Assembly (NCBI GenBank): GCA_033297075.1
Contig: MU858070.1
Span: 1-64,000 of the forward strand
Direction of reading: 5' to 3'
Length of the DNA stretch: 64,000 bases
DNA from: Rhypophila decipiens
Taxonomy: Eukaryota > Ascomycota > Sordariomycetes > Sordariales > Naviculisporaceae
Shown: in pieces, positions 20,874 through 32,866 of the stretch
Layout of the letters: each line of letters starts with the position of its first letter
Numbering within the stretch: the stretch's first letter is position 1
Notes under the pieces: generated by a model
The model's input: the letters and a program-made list of their open reading frames with translations, nothing else
What the model was told of the DNA's origin: nothing
The model's database searches: none
Made by a program: the position numbers and the translations under genes

Positions 20874-23255
20874 TCAAAGATCCGCGACAACACCAGCACT
20901 CGAGTTTCCACCAACAAGCCAATCCAACCCCTCCGTCCCATCCCTACGCCTCTTGAGCGCCTCCCTCCAAGCAAGCACAAGATTAACAACCAACGCGCCC
21001 ATAAGCGCAACACTAATAATCAACGGCCCCCACAAATTGTCAAAATCCCTTCCGCTCCTGGCAACAATCATCTCCCTCCTCGTATGAAGCGTGTAGTACC
21101 CCCACCCCCCAGCAAACACAGCAACAAGTATATACCCAATCCCCATAAACTCTGCAACCGTGCCGCGTCCCGCAGCTGAATACAACGATACTGCGAGTCC
21201 TCCAAGCAAGATACATATATGCTGCCACTTTAGGAATGTCCGCTCGTTGGCGAGCCATACTTTGGGTTCGATTTGGAGGGGGCCAGAGTTTTTGATCCAC
21301 TCTGTTGGTTCGACTACCCCGGCTGGGAGGTTTCCGTGACTGCCCTCGCGGGCGCGGCGGAAGCGTGCGTATTTGGAGAGGGAGAAGCCTGGGAAGACGG
21401 AGGATAGAGTTCCATAGTCTCGTCTCTGCTGTCCTGCCTGGTCCGTTTGCTGGCTGGAGGTGCGGCCTTGGACATCGGGTGTTTCCCCCTCGCCTAGGGC
21501 ACCGCTGGCTGTGGCTTGAGGAACACCTGATCTCCCGGACATGGGTGTCGACGCAGCTGCATTCTCGGCCGCTACCCGATCAGCCAGGTATGACTTGGCT
21601 ACGGGCGAGCTTCTCGCGCCCTTGTACGAGCCTAGCTTGGTCCCCAGCAAACTACCCACCACTTGCTCATTCTGAGCCCGTTGGACTTTGCGCTCTTCTT
21701 CTTCCTCGAACGCGACCTGGGGATCCTTACGGATGTCAGTGTCGAGGTCGCTCAGCCAGAATGGCAGCCTGTTGACGTAGTCCTCGAACAGGGAGGCACA
21801 ACCCTGCACAAACTTGGAGAATCGAGGTGCAGGATGAACAAGATGTGAAGCGGTCAGGTCCTGAATCCAAGCCGGCCGCTTACGCGCGTTGGCAGGGTCT
21901 TCTTTCAACTTGATTTCCAGCACGGCATAAGGAAACCTTGAGACTTCGCTCTGGTTGATGTTCTTGAACGGATATGTCATGTTGCTATTGTCGATATCCA
22001 AACGGTGCCACTCATTCGGATCACGACACGGTCGACTTCTATCGAGCGTGTCTTCCCGGATGAAGGCAATGTCCGTATCGATGGCGATACGCACCCGGTC
22101 ATCTCCAGGTTTCTGAAATGCAGTCCGGATGTAATTCGCCCGCAAGACCGGCTCCAGTTTATTTGTTCGGACAAACTCCTGGATCTCGTCGGCCGTGGAT
22201 CGAAACTCATCCACGTCCTCTGTTTTCTGGCCTTGCCTCTCCATCTTCTGGATCGACTTTTCCATCTTGTACTCGCCGTCGAGGAAGGGCTTGACGTATT
22301 TCTCCTTGATGGCGAACTTGTGCTCGTCGCTGGTGCCATTTTGATGGACCATCTTTTGCTCCAGGAAAATTTCGGGCTTCGAGCTCAGCTGTCCGTACCA
22401 CCGCAATCTCAAAGACGCAGCCTCAGCCTCACGGTCAACCTTTTCATTGTAAAGCTGGAAATTCTTGTTGTCAAAGTACAGCGACGTGATGGTCGGGTCC
22501 GCGTTCGCGTCTACATCTTTGGCAGACTGCTCGCTGTACACCAGCGCAGGAAGGCGTCTTAGGATATACGTCTTAACTTCGAGCAGATTGTCCGGGTGCA
22601 CCCAGAACTTGTGCGCCGTGTACCGCTCGCCATTGTGCGTCTCGGGCTGGCTATCGGGATCGGGAGGGAAGACTTCTCCTGCTGCATTGTTGCCGCCCTC
22701 CAGCTGCTGCCTGATGGCAAAGTACATGAGGGACAGCTTGTTGAGCAGCGGCGAGTAGGCCTGCTCCGAGTTGAACGGCCGCTTGGACAGGCTCACCTGC
22801 ATGATGGGCCGAATCTTGTACCGATCTCCACGTTTGCGGTCATGTTTCTTAACAATCTTGAGAAATCCCGTGTAGTTCAGGTTGCTGTATTTTTGGAGTT
22901 CCTCGACTTCGTTTGTGATGCTGTCCAGCTCGCCCTCGAGGTCCTTGAGCCATTTTGTCGTGCTGTCGCTCGCGGGCTTTCCCTCCTCTAGGGACGGTAG
23001 ATCTTTGAGTTTTTCAAAGGCGGCGTCTACTCGCTGGCGGAGTTCCTTGATCTTCTCCTCTTGAAACTGGGCGACGTTCTCGAGCTGTGTGTTGAAGATC
23101 TCGTCGCAGAATTTGTTCTCGTCCTCCTCTGTCCACGGTTCGTCCTCGTCGTCGGGCCGATCGTCGCGAAGAATGCTCTTCAGCTTGCCGTAGTCAATGT
23201 ACTTGTCCTTCCATGGCGCGTAGATGGACTGGCGTAGAGTCTTGCCGAAACGCAT
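20874..23255 (-). CDS. vtc4: Vacuolar transporter chaperone 4 (polyphosphate polymerase)
   Basis: A single exon gives 793 residues from the ATG at 23253-23255 (MRFGKTLRQSIYAPWKDKYI). The open frame extends 13 codons upstream but only from a TTG. An SPX domain spans about residues 1-160, including the basic KIVKKHDRKRG segment that binds inositol pyrophosphates. The VTC tunnel domain spans about 190-490 with KFWVHP, RLRWYG, IKEKYVKPFL, YAVLEIKL and PRFSKF, matching the phosphate- and Mn-binding positions known for yeast Vtc4. A Ser/Ala-rich linker leads to three C-terminal helices (from about residue 680). Vtc4 makes polyphosphate from ATP at the vacuole membrane within the VTC complex. Length is slightly above yeast Vtc4 (721). 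VTC genes are usually under phosphate-starvation control; no regulatory site was identified here. Confidence 0.93.
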   Translation of the reverse strand: MRFGKTLRQSIYAPWKDKYIDYGKLKSILRDDRPDDEDEPWTEEDENKFCDEIFNTQLENVAQFQEEKIKELRQRVDAAFEKLKDLPSLEEGKPASDSTTKWLKDLEGELDSITNEVEELQKYSNLNYTGFLKIVKKHDRKRGDRYKIRPIMQVSLSKRPFNSEQAYSPLLNKLSLMYFAIRQQLEGGNNAAGEVFPPDPDSQPETHNGERYTAHKFWVHPDNLLEVKTYILRRLPALVYSEQSAKDVDANADPTITSLYFDNKNFQLYNEKVDREAEAASLRLRWYGQLSSKPEIFLEQKMVHQNGTSDEHKFAIKEKYVKPFLDGEYKMEKSIQKMERQGQKTEDVDEFRSTADEIQEFVRTNKLEPVLRANYIRTAFQKPGDDRVRIAIDTDIAFIREDTLDRSRPCRDPNEWHRLDIDNSNMTYPFKNINQSEVSRFPYAVLEIKLKEDPANARKRPAWIQDLTASHLVHPAPRFSKFVQGCASLFEDYVNRLPFWLSDLDTDIRKDPQVAFEEEEERKVQRAQNEQVVGSLLGTKLGSYKGARSSPVAKSYLADRVAAENAAASTPMSGRSGVPQATASGALGEGETPDVQGRTSSQQTDQAGQQRRDYGTLSSVFPGFSLSKYARFRRAREGSHGNLPAGVVEPTEWIKNSGPLQIEPKVWLANERTFLKWQHICILLGGLAVSLYSAAGRGTVAEFMGIGYILVAVFAGGWGYYTLHTRREMIVARSGRDFDNLWGPLIISVALMGALVVNLVLAWREALKRRRDGTEGLDWLVGGNSSAGVVADL

Positions 23256-24533
23256 GTTGGCGATGCGGGTGCTCTGCCGAGGCGAGTTGAGCAAATTCCC
23301 AGGGTAACAATACCGATAGCGCTTCTCTTTTGAAATAAAGTGATATACCGATATTCGTATTCAATGATGTGGGCGCTGCAAAAATGCCTCTGTACAATTA
23401 GTCTGGATCTGCAATCCGATCAGGATCAGACAGCCTCAGGGGATGCGGTGGTTGGGAAGGCGAGACTCGGAGGGGCTCCAGATGAGAGAAGAAGTGACGC
23501 TACATCGGCGCCGTTGTTTGGACCTCTCGTCATCCTGGCAGGGGTCACTGCATAGAGTCAAAGAAAAAGCCCGGCCCCACTTACAAGCTCTGACCATGAA
23601 AAGCTTAAAACGGCCTCAATTGACCAATCAATGTCGCACGTGGGTTTGAAACCTTGCTCGGTTCTCAGCGAGCACTCCGCCTCCCGGCTGTATCCGTCTC
23701 GAGATTGAACAAGGTTTTAAAGACCAACCCCCTGAAGTAAACAAACTACTGTTACCATCGTCAGGACGATAAGGGGGTCTGATATCAGATCCAGAGATAT
23801 ACCTATCTCGAGCTCGTTCAAGAGTGTCTGTCGAGAAGAGAATCGGCAGCTGACCCATCTCTACTTCGAGTGCTCATTTCTCAAGGCAAAGTACCCAGTT
23901 CTGAGCTCGTCATCGACAAATCGAATGTAATATCAAGCACAGCACTCTACGATAGATAACCAAGCCGCTCGCTAACGGGCACGTGGGTGTGTAGAGCGGC
24001 TAACTCCTTTTCTCTCTTCAAAGACTGAGGCGGGCGAGTGCTGCTTTGAGAGTGTTTGGAAAAGAGGCCCGATAAACAGGCACTAAGATTCTTATACAAA
24101 GGCACCAATCTTGTAGAATAAATGCCTGACAAGCTGGCATAGATCCTGGTTGCACACTCAAACAAGACCAAGAAAACCCCCAAATATGACCCTGAACAAT
24201 GTGTTTTATTATAAGACAGCGCTCATCCATTATTCCGCTTGGTAACCCCCTTGCAATAATTCTGCTAGGCCCTTGTCGCCAAATAGCAAACAAGGCAATA
24301 TATGTTTCCTCAAACAACGCTTAAACTTCATCAAAGTCTGCGCTTTTCCCCGTCATGCTAGTATATAATCTGATTCCGTTTCCTCCTTAATTGGAGCAAA
24401 GAAAACCCCCGGGTATGCCAAGGTTGAAAAGCCTGCAGACCACGCCTACCGGCCCATCGTCGTGAGGTCGGACATCTTTTGTTTGAATACGAATAAGATC
24501 TATTAATACCATCAATGCGTCGGAATAATACAA
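23256..24533. other. Intergenic; vtc4 promoter and gid5 3' flank
   Basis: No coding-like frame. The interval holds the vtc4 promoter and the 3' untranslated part of the upstream minus-strand gene. Confidence 0.5.
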
Positions 24534-27500
24534 CTAGTCATTCCCCAACTTCATTTGGAAAGCCGCCGACCTCGCCCGCTCTCTGACGTCGAGCTCCGCG
24601 TCCTCCTGCTCCAGCGCCTCGAGCCTGGTCAGGAACCCGAGCTTCCGAAGCTCCTGGGCCCTCTGTCCGCAGGCTGCAGCGTCCGAGGAGTCGTCGGGCC
24701 ACACCAGGTTCGTCAGAAAGTGGCACAGTGCCAAGCGTACACCGCTATCCTTGCTATTGAAGTGCTGCTCGAGGAGCTTCAGCAGGTCCCTCTGCGCAAT
24801 CACAAGCTGTCGATGCTGTGGCTTGCTCGCCGCGATGTGAACCAGCACAAAGATTACCGCCTCGATGACCTTGGCCTGGGGATACAACACCCTAGTATCT
24901 CTCCCCGTCGAGTATCGCCTGGCAAAGGGGTGGAGGACCCTAACCCTCAGCTTGCCCGCCAGTATCTCAAAGAGCTTCTCCTGGCCGATCTGGTCGAAAA
25001 CGTAATCGACCATCTCGGCCACGTTCTCCGTCATCGACTGGCCAATGAGATTCCTAATAAAGTTGATGGCTTGTTCCTGGATCGCTAGATCGTCGTTCCG
25101 GGCCTTGCGGATGGGGTTGATTTCGGCATCCCGCAGAGCGAGCAGTTTCTTCTCCGCTTTCTGCATCCGTGGCGAGTGGGTTCGCAAAGAAGCAGATTTG
25201 GCTGGGCATGGCTCCCTAAACATGGCGGGCCACGTCCAAGACCGCCCGTCGTCGTCGTCGTACGTCTCGGAATCCATGTCTTCGTCCTCGTCTGTATCCT
25301 GAGAGCGACGCTGTGTTCGGGCATGCAGCGCGTCGTCCTCGGTGTCGGCAGTGATTAACTGGACAAGCCAGCCTGACTCGAGTTCTTCGAGACATTGCTT
25401 TTTTGTCTTGTTATCTACGGCCCAGACCAAATGCTTTAGTGCCCACATAGAGTTGAGCCTCAGACCAGGGTCTTGTGAATGTGCATGTTCACAGAGGACC
25501 TTGATGATACCTGCTTCGATAAGAGGCTGTGCACCATGTTAGCATGTGAAGCGAGCATTCTTTTCTGGTCTGGTCGTGATACGTACCTCCCTCATTGGGC
25601 TGACCTCCGGGACCAAATTACAAACCGCAGCGCAGGCGGCAACCTGAACCTCGGTGTCTGGATCCCTGAGCAGTCTGAAAATGGGCATCGCAACCGCGTG
25701 GTCCTCCAGAGACGTCCTAAGGTCTCGAACAGACCGCCCGAGAATACGAACCACATGACATGCTGCAATAATTACCGAATTAGGATTATCTCCATAGGGT
25801 GAACCTCCAGCCGGAAGAGGAGGCTCGTCAGCCTTCTTTTCGGACTTTGGTTTCTCCTTGGAGCTTTTTGGTTTTGATGGTGAACGAGTGAGCGACTCGA
25901 CGATATATGGCACGATATCTTGTTCGATCAAGGCCTTGTGATATTCGTCTTTGATAATCATGGCAGCCAATAACTTTAGACTACTCTCCCTCAGTCGCAT
26001 CAAGTGGGCGCAGATCGGAAGCTGCCCAGGGTGGCCGAGCCGACATGTTGATAGACCCTCGCCCATACCACCACCAGTGTCGGGATTTGGTGACCACGGT
26101 CGCGGGGCTTTTTGATTATATATAGGCTCGTATGTGTCCTTGAGCATCTTGCACGCATAACGCAGCGCGTCGCAGTCATGAGCTGCGTGCTGGAGGCACT
26201 CGCTGTCTGCTACAAAGCGCGCCAGCACAGCAGGGGTCCGCTCTAATATGACCCAGTCAACAGCCGTTTTGCGCTCGACGAATGACGAGATTTGCTTAAC
26301 CGCTGAAGGGTTCTTTTCTTGCTCCTTGAGACAGTCCTTGATGAGCTGGCAGAGGAGGGGTACGACTAGAACGCCAAACGAGACCTCTCTGTCAGGGCTC
26401 GCAAATCCGGCCTTGAACAAGGAAGCCAGGACCGAGGCAGCCATAACTCGCTCGAGACCCTGGGTCGTCCGAACGAGGTGAATGAGCCATGGTATAAGGG
26501 GACTCTCTGGGTCGTCAGACTCGGTATCGTTATTATTGACAGACTCGAAAGTCGACGTCCATGGTGAAAACTTGTTGGTCGGCGTAGACTGCCCAAGATT
26601 CTCACGTGATGAACCCAGGGGAGGATATTGTGCTAGGTGGGATGAAAGCAATCGGGGTTGTGTGACGGGCACAAGTGGGAGGAGGTAATCGATCGCCCCC
26701 TGAGCCTTGACCTGAACGTCCCTCAGCCCATGGGTCTCAAGTGCGTTCCACGCAGCCCTCGTGTCCCTCGCAGGCGGGGAGAACTCGGCACTGGGGAACA
26801 CGGCCATGATGGAGGGGGAGCAGATCAACATGTAAGCCCGGAAGCGTGAATCTGCTATAATGGCAGATATGGCCTCGAGAACCGCAGCCAACTCTAACCC
26901 CTGAGGCACGGGGTCCGGGATCATCTCGGCCAAGCCGTCAGCTTCGGCAAGAATCTCGGCCGTTGGGACAACCTCGCCCCGTGCCACCACAAAGCTGGCC
27001 AGCATGGTGGCCAGCGCGTCCAAAATACCAGTGCTAGCCAGCGAATTTTGGTGATGCGGCTGCTTGCACAACCTGCTGATCAAGCTAGCAACGAGACACT
27101 TCTGCTCTTGTACGACGGGCGCCGTCGAATCCGACGACAAAATGGCGCATAGGGCCTCGAGATATCGAGGAACAAACAGTGTCTCTGCAAGAAATTCTAT
27201 GCCGTCGGAAGCCGGTGTAGAGAGCCTCATGGCATCAGCGATGTTGCTCAAGGCGCGCAGGGCCGTAAGGACGATCTGGGGAGGCTGGTCCAGTGAGGAT
27301 ATGTGAGACGCGATGACTGGTATTGCATCGACAGCATGAAGAGGCGCAATAAACGGGGGACCGCCTAATTCGTACCATCAGCAGGTGTTCTTTGTTTTTA
27401 CTCGGAAGGTTGCCGTACCATTTGCGAAGCTAGCAATCAGTTGCAAAGCGTGGAGACGCACAAGCTCGTCCTCTGTCAAAACCTTTGGTTGACCGCTGCT

Positions 27501-27716
27501 ATCTCGAGCCTCTTTGCCACTCAGTCTAGAAGGAGAGCGGTTTGGCTGTAGCATCTTGATGAGGGACTCGAGCACGCCCTGTTCCACCCATTTTTCCTTG
27601 CGCTGAACATGGCCGACAACCTCGTCCTTCAAAGCACGAAGCGAGGCCACCTGCTCAGAGTAGCTTCTCGCTACCCTGATTTGGGACAAAATCGGGGGAC
27701 TTTGGATTCGTGCCAT
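24534..27716 (-). CDS. gid5: Armadillo-repeat subunit of the GID ubiquitin ligase (Gid5/Vid28)
   Basis: Three exons (27419-27716, 25587-27364, 24534-25526) give about 1022 residues; introns of 54 and 60 bases have GTACGG/TTAG and GTACGT/ACAG ends. The protein is almost wholly alpha-helical armadillo repeats, for example AACAAVCNLVPEVSPMRE and RLNSMWALKHLVWA at the second splice junction, and EQAINFIRNLIGQS in exon 3. Acidic and Lys/Ser-rich linkers (SKPKSSKEKPKSEKKADE) interrupt the repeats. This matches Vid28/Gid5, the adaptor that holds substrate receptors in the GID/CTLH E3 ligase, which degrades gluconeogenic enzymes when glucose returns. Length agrees with filamentous-fungal homologues being around 900-1050 residues. 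Family assignment rests on repeat pattern and overall architecture. Confidence 0.85.
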
Positions 27717-28087
27717 ATCGATGACAAGACGTCGACAATCGGTTGGATTGTGGTGAGGCTGCGGGCGGATGGAGCAAATCCGACTGGGAGGCGAGTTTGC
27801 GCTCGACCTCGAGAGCGAAAATCTGTATGCAATTGCGATGCGCCAATGCGCCTCCGATGACAAAATCCGCGGGAGGTGGTGAGATACGGCCCTCTGGATC
27901 GATTGGCGACGGGAGGAGAAAATCCAGCGATTAGCAAAGACAGATATAAGCTCTCTGTGTCAGCTGTCAGGAGGATGACGGATGACGAATAACGACGCGT
28001 GTGCTGCGGTATGGATACGGTTGTTTAAAAAGGAAGCATCCCATGTCATCGCGATTTCTGGGGTAATAAGTGGCATTGGCCCGGGCT

Positions 28088-28127
28088 CCACTGCAGTATA
28101 CCGGTAGTGTAAACTCTACTGTAGTGG
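28088..28127. repeat. Hairpin with 11-base-pair stem
   Basis: CCACTGCAGTA (28088-28098) faces TACTGTAGTGG (28117-28127) with one mismatch across an 18-base loop containing ACCGGTAGTG. Length and symmetry suggest a small inverted-repeat element. Confidence 0.5.
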
Positions 28128-28303
28128 GGGCGGGGCACAAAGAAACCTTTTCTCGATCTTAAAAACACAACACAGGCCTTGGAGAATCTTACTATGGGCT
28201 TTTGAATTATCTGTCCAAGCCCTACAAGACTCTGATTTCTTCAGAAACTCCAAAAAGCACCTTGTGTGTGGACTCGAGAATGGTGTATCTTGAATGCCAG
28301 TTG

Positions 28304-28319
28304 TTAACCCTAACCCTAG
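28304..28319. repeat. Interstitial telomere-like motif
   Basis: TTAACCCTAACCCTAG holds two CCCTAA units, the filamentous-fungal telomere repeat. Such teloboxes occur in promoters and bind Myb-type telobox factors; here it lies upstream of gid5. Confidence 0.5.
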
Positions 28320-29999
28320 TATACAGTGAGGAGGAACCTGTGGACCTTCACTTACAAGACCAAATCCGGACCGGCCATTTGCTGCTGCGAATGACGATGG
28401 TCTTTGATCGTTGACTGCGTATAATGGTACACTACAGTCTCGCTGACCCGGGCACCATGTCTTTGGAACCTGATCCAGTTTTGGAGTTGAACGTACAAAT
28501 CAACATGCCATCTTCTCAGTAGTCGGCAAGCCAACAATGCTCTGCCATTTTCCGGCATCCGCAAAACTGCCACATCATGATCGGAAGAAGACTACGGCTT
28601 TCCTTCCTCAGGAGCACTACCATACCGGCAGTCAACGAGCAATGGTTGGACACGGCATGCCAGCCATCAGGCGTCATCAGCGAAGGCATTGGCCCACGGT
28701 TCGATTGGTGTTCCACAAGCTGCCCGTCTCCTACACCGAGCCCAGATCTCTGGAACCACAACACTACAAGGTAGTCAGTCTATACGTATTGTACCAAGTG
28801 TCTGTCATCAACGTGGCTCTCTGTCAAGCACAACATGTCAACAGCTGCGTGTCTGGGTGTCTTGGTATCTCGATGTATCCCATGTAGGTAGGTGGTCTCG
28901 TTGCCCACTACCGCATGAGGCTGGCTGGCTTGAATCCTTGATATAATCCGTACATTGATTGAATGGTTTGCGTCAGGCGGTCAACTTTTGCGTCTTCTGG
29001 TAGCTGGTAAGTGGCTTGATAAGTCGGCCCCTGAAAGGTTGTTTGTCAGTTGTCTGCCCTGGGCGCTCGCCCCCCTTGGCCGCCTTGCTCCCATTGGCCA
29101 GGTCCAGACCCAAGCATCTCTTTCACCGCAAATCCACCACTGTCAGCGGCTGGGTCTTGCACGTTCAATGGCTCTGGGCTTTGTATGGCTCCTTCGTTTC
29201 TGGTCACTTTTTCCTCTTCACATTCCTCTCCACCTGCATATTCGGACGAGAAAGAACGTTAGGTACAGCCAAAATGTGCCAAAGTTGCCCCTAGGCCATC
29301 CATCTTGCTGCTCCCGACAATCCAGACCCTTTCTCCAGAGTGCCACAGCCGATGATGTGCCAAGTGGCTGGCAAACGTGAGTGATAAAATCATGTCCTCA
29401 CCGCACTGATTCTACAAAAGAGCAAAATCGAGGCACTCTATGCCTGCACGCACGCGACAACACATCCGAGCGAGCGAGTCTCTCCGGCCAAGACTCGAAA
29501 CACCTGTCAAAGCGAACAAGTTGAGAGGGCTGGCAGACGAGGGGAGGTTGCTCTGTTGATGATAATACAAATTGCGGCATATATCTATCACATATTCGCA
29601 CTTCATATATCACTGCTCGGTAAAGAGTCCCAGTGCGGCCCACCACGTCAGTGTCCCTCGAGAGTCTCGCAGTCGCTGCTCCTACGTTCCCAAGACACTT
29701 CTAGAGTCGATTGTAGTGTACAGGTTCGAGTCTAGACCGGATTTACACGCAGCGAATAACATTGTCATCTTGGCAATTCGTCTCTAAAAAAACACAAAAC
29801 TTGACAAGTCAGTGGATCAAGTCGTCTGCGGAGAACAGAGCCTGAGATCCCTCGCCTGACCCCACTACAAACCTTCGCTCGCTGGAGTCACTGGAGCCCG
29901 CGAGTCTCCGTCCCATCCTGCCCGAACCCGAAACCCGGGAGCCGTTTTTTAACTTTTCGATTTTAAAAACCGCCGCCGAGAGGAGATGAGGCTGGGATC

Positions 30000-31276
30000 A
30001 TGTTGACTCAGTCTTCAGCCCATCCATCTCCAGCCTCTCCCGGTGCCGGCTTCCATCACAACTTCCATTATGCACCCGTCCCTTCTCCACGACAGTCTCC
30101 GTCCCGGGTCCCGGCTGCCTTGTCACGCCGACAATCCGCCTCGTCTCTTTCCGCTCCGAGGTCCTCTCCTTCCTTCTCGCGCCCCAAGCGATATGTAGGC
30201 GTCGACGCTGCGACCCAGTATTCGCCCATGGAACCCGTCGACTACGCAACCGGCGCACCGCTGAATCGTCCCCCACCGCCCCCCACCACCTCAGACATTG
30301 ACGTCGATCGTATCGAGCCTCCGCCCACTCCGGGTCCCAAGCCCATGGTTCTGCCGGACGAGACAACACCTGCACCGGCCCAGCAGCCTGCAAAGAATGG
30401 TACACAGCCAGCGTCGAAACAGACAGATAAACTGCATGTCGCAGTCACTGCACAACCTGTCTCGCCCACCAAGCGTAGGAACTCCCAAGGGCCCGGCAGC
30501 CCTGGGTCCAGCTCTGGCCCGTCAAGTGCCGCACCAGACCACGCCGCGCTCGCCACCAAGCGATCACGGCCCGAGGCAGCCCCCGACATGGCGTTACCAA
30601 AGAAATACGAGTTTTGCGCGACAGAGACCATGGTGATCCTGATCGCCCATATGTTGGGGGAACTCCTCGAGACCAACGATGCGCTGGCCCTTAAGTCTGG
30701 CCATCTCACAAGATTTCACTCTAGGTATGTTGTGCTTGTCAAGGCGGTGGGCCCCTCAAGACTGACATGCGTCGTGCTAGGACTGCTCCTGGGATATCGG
30801 TGCTTGACTACTTACACAGGTTGGCAAAGCATGCCACTCTTACCCCTCCTCTCCTCTTGTCCATGGTTTACTATATTGATCGCCTCTGCACGGCATATCC
30901 CGAATTCACAATCAACACTCTTACGGTCCATCGGTTTCTTATAACGGCAGCAACAGTGGCTGCCAAGGGACTGTCTGATGTCTTCTGGAACAACACGACC
31001 TACGCAAGAGTGGGGGGTGTTCGAGTCGCCGAACTCAAGCTGCTGGAACTCGAGTTTCTAGACAGAGTTGACTGGAAGATCGTCCCCAACCCCGAGGTGT
31101 TGGAAGCTTATTACCGCGGGCTCGTTGAGCGATGCCCTGGCTATGTGATGGAGACAGACGACGACAAGATCATGGCAGAAGAAGAAGACGGGAGCAACTA
31201 TACGGCCGACACGGCAGACGACGATGATGACGACGACGACGAGATTGACGACGACGATGAGAGCCCGCCTGGGTAG
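30000..31276 (+). CDS. PHO80-type cyclin (partner of a Pho85-like kinase)
   Basis: Two exons (30000-30724 and 30781-31276) give 406 residues. The intron has GTATGT, a CTGAC branch site and TGCTAG. The N-terminal 195 residues are Pro/Ser-rich and disordered. The cyclin domain spans about 205-370: it begins with the helix preceding FHSR, crosses the splice site into TAPGISVLDYLHRLAKH, and includes LLLSMVYYIDRLC, TVHRFLITAATVAAKGLSD and WNNTTYARVGG, hallmarks of the PHO80/Pcl group. The tail is almost pure Asp/Glu. In yeast Pho80-Pho85, and in Neurospora PREG-PGOV, such a cyclin holds the phosphate regulon off; Pcl6/Pcl7-type roles are alternatives. The paralogue cannot be fixed without a tree. 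Confidence 0.87.
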
Positions 31277-32120
31277 GAAGAAACCTTTTTCCACTCGGTC
31301 CACATTACGCTTAGCCTCGGTACTTGGCAGACCTCGGACCTTGATATTCAGAGGTCGCAGGCTCCAGCAGAGACCTAGAAACAACCGATTGCGATATAGT
31401 CAAGAAACCCGGAAGCCAAATGGTGGGTTTTAAGCACACCGTGGAAGGCCAAGTGTAGTATGAATCCGGTGGGAAAAGGCGGCAGGAGTACATATCGCGA
31501 CTCCTGCCAATGATGGTCGAGCGAGGGTTGATTAATTGGAAAAGATTCTTCGACTCAGTTATGCTCCAAAGCGGGGCCATCTGCCTAAGCGGTCTTAACA
31601 TACCATCATATCATCTGCACTCGTGAGTTGGACTAGTCTTATTTCCAGATTTTTCAATGGTTCAAGTGAGTGAATTACGAAAGGTGGAGGAGCTTATGGG
31701 GATTTCTATTCGGTTTTAGCATACCCATCACAAGCGAGTACGGAGTAGAAGTTATCATGGATCAATATACCTATACCAATACTACTTTTAACAGTAATCA
31801 CCTCAAGGAGTGAATATATCCCATCATTGGGAAGTCTTGACTGTACGGTACGATACGTTACAAATACGGTTTTACACCACCTGAGGGAGGTGGGGCGCTC
31901 GAGGCGTTTAAGAGCTCAGGCGCCAAGACTTTCTGATTGGAGAGCCGCGCCAACCCTGATGAGCTCCTGCGACATCCAATCTTTGAAATCGCACCAAACT
32001 CACCATCAACCTTGCAACCTATACTTTGTACAGACACAATCACCTTGCCTGCGCGCAAGAAACATCTCCGCATTCTCTAGTCTCCCCTGACAAAGAAAGC
32101 GCCCCAACCCAAAAACAAAA
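31277..32120. other. Intergenic; cyclin 3' flank and emc10 promoter
   Basis: No supported gene. Short frames on both strands lack coding character. Confidence 0.5.
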
Positions 32121-32866
32121 ATGAGGATATCGACCCTCCTCTCAGCAGCAGTGGCATCGGCCCTCGCGCAGATGCCATCCGCCGCCGCCGCCGCAGCAGC
32201 AGCGACTGAGCAAACCGCTGCGGTATACCTACAACCCATCACTTCTTCCTCGAGCGAAATTCCCCCCGCGCTGCTGGCAGAGATACGATATACCATCCCG
32301 TCCCCGTCCGATCCCCCAGCAGCAGCAGCAGCAGCAGAGCAAGACTCCCCAGAAACAGAGGTAACATCCTACGAAGCCCCCGACCTATTCGACCTACCAG
32401 AGGGAAGCAAACTCGTCCGGCTGGGAGTATACAACCCCTCCAAGAAAGAATGGATATCGAGCACGTCTGTTGTGTCGACGGAAAACTTTGGGAAGGGGTA
32501 TTCACCGAATTTTGTGATTACCGTGGGAGGGGCTGGGGCTGATCAAGTGTTGGGGGTGTCGGTTAGAGGGTTGAGGATTGACGCTGGGCAGACGAGGGAT
32601 TTTGGACCGCAGGCTGTTGTTGTTCGGACGGGGTTGGGACCCCAGCCCGAGCTGAACCGGCCGGTTGTGTTGAGTCCGGAGGGGAGGAAGGTTGAGGTTG
32701 TTGAGAAGGGGTTTTTGCAGAAGTAAGTTGAAGGTCCTTCCTTTTGCTGACTTTTGTAGTGATTTTTTTGAGGTTCGGATGCTAACTACTTGTGATGAAT
32801 AGGTACTGGTGGGTGCTGGCTATTGGGGCTTTTATGCTCATGTCTGGCGGTGGGGATGGGAAATAA
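32121..32866 (+). CDS. emc10: ER membrane protein complex subunit 10 (EMC10)
   Basis: Two exons (32121-32722 and 32803-32866) give 221 residues. The donor GTAAGT overlaps the apparent stop; the intron has a GCTAAC branch site and an AATAG acceptor. Residues 1-17 form an ER signal peptide, followed by a poly-Ala segment. The luminal domain (about 30-195) has LVRLGVYNPSKKEWISSTSV and a later SPNFVITVGG, typical of EMC10's beta-sandwich. Exon 2 supplies the single C-terminal helix (KYWWVLAIGAFMLMSGGG), which would be lost without splicing. EMC10 is a peripheral luminal/membrane subunit of the EMC insertase that places tail-anchored and polytopic proteins in the ER membrane. Confidence 0.9.

Larger units (their letters stand above)
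27717..29999. other. Long divergent intergenic region between gid5 and the PHO80-type cyclin
   Basis: About 2.3 kb without a supported gene. It contains an 11-base-pair hairpin (28088-28127), a telomere-like word (28304-28319) and a CT/TC-rich stretch before the cyclin ATG. Both flanking genes point outward, so their promoters lie here. Confidence 0.5.

Noticed and set aside
22005..22562. 185-codon open frame antisense to vtc4
   Set aside because: Shadow of the VTC tunnel-domain exon.
23256..23294. 13-codon upstream extension of vtc4
   Set aside because: It starts with TTG; the ATG at 23255 gives the canonical SPX start.
29722..29745. B-box-like GGTTCGAGTCTAG word
   Set aside because: No A-box or tRNA fold is present upstream.
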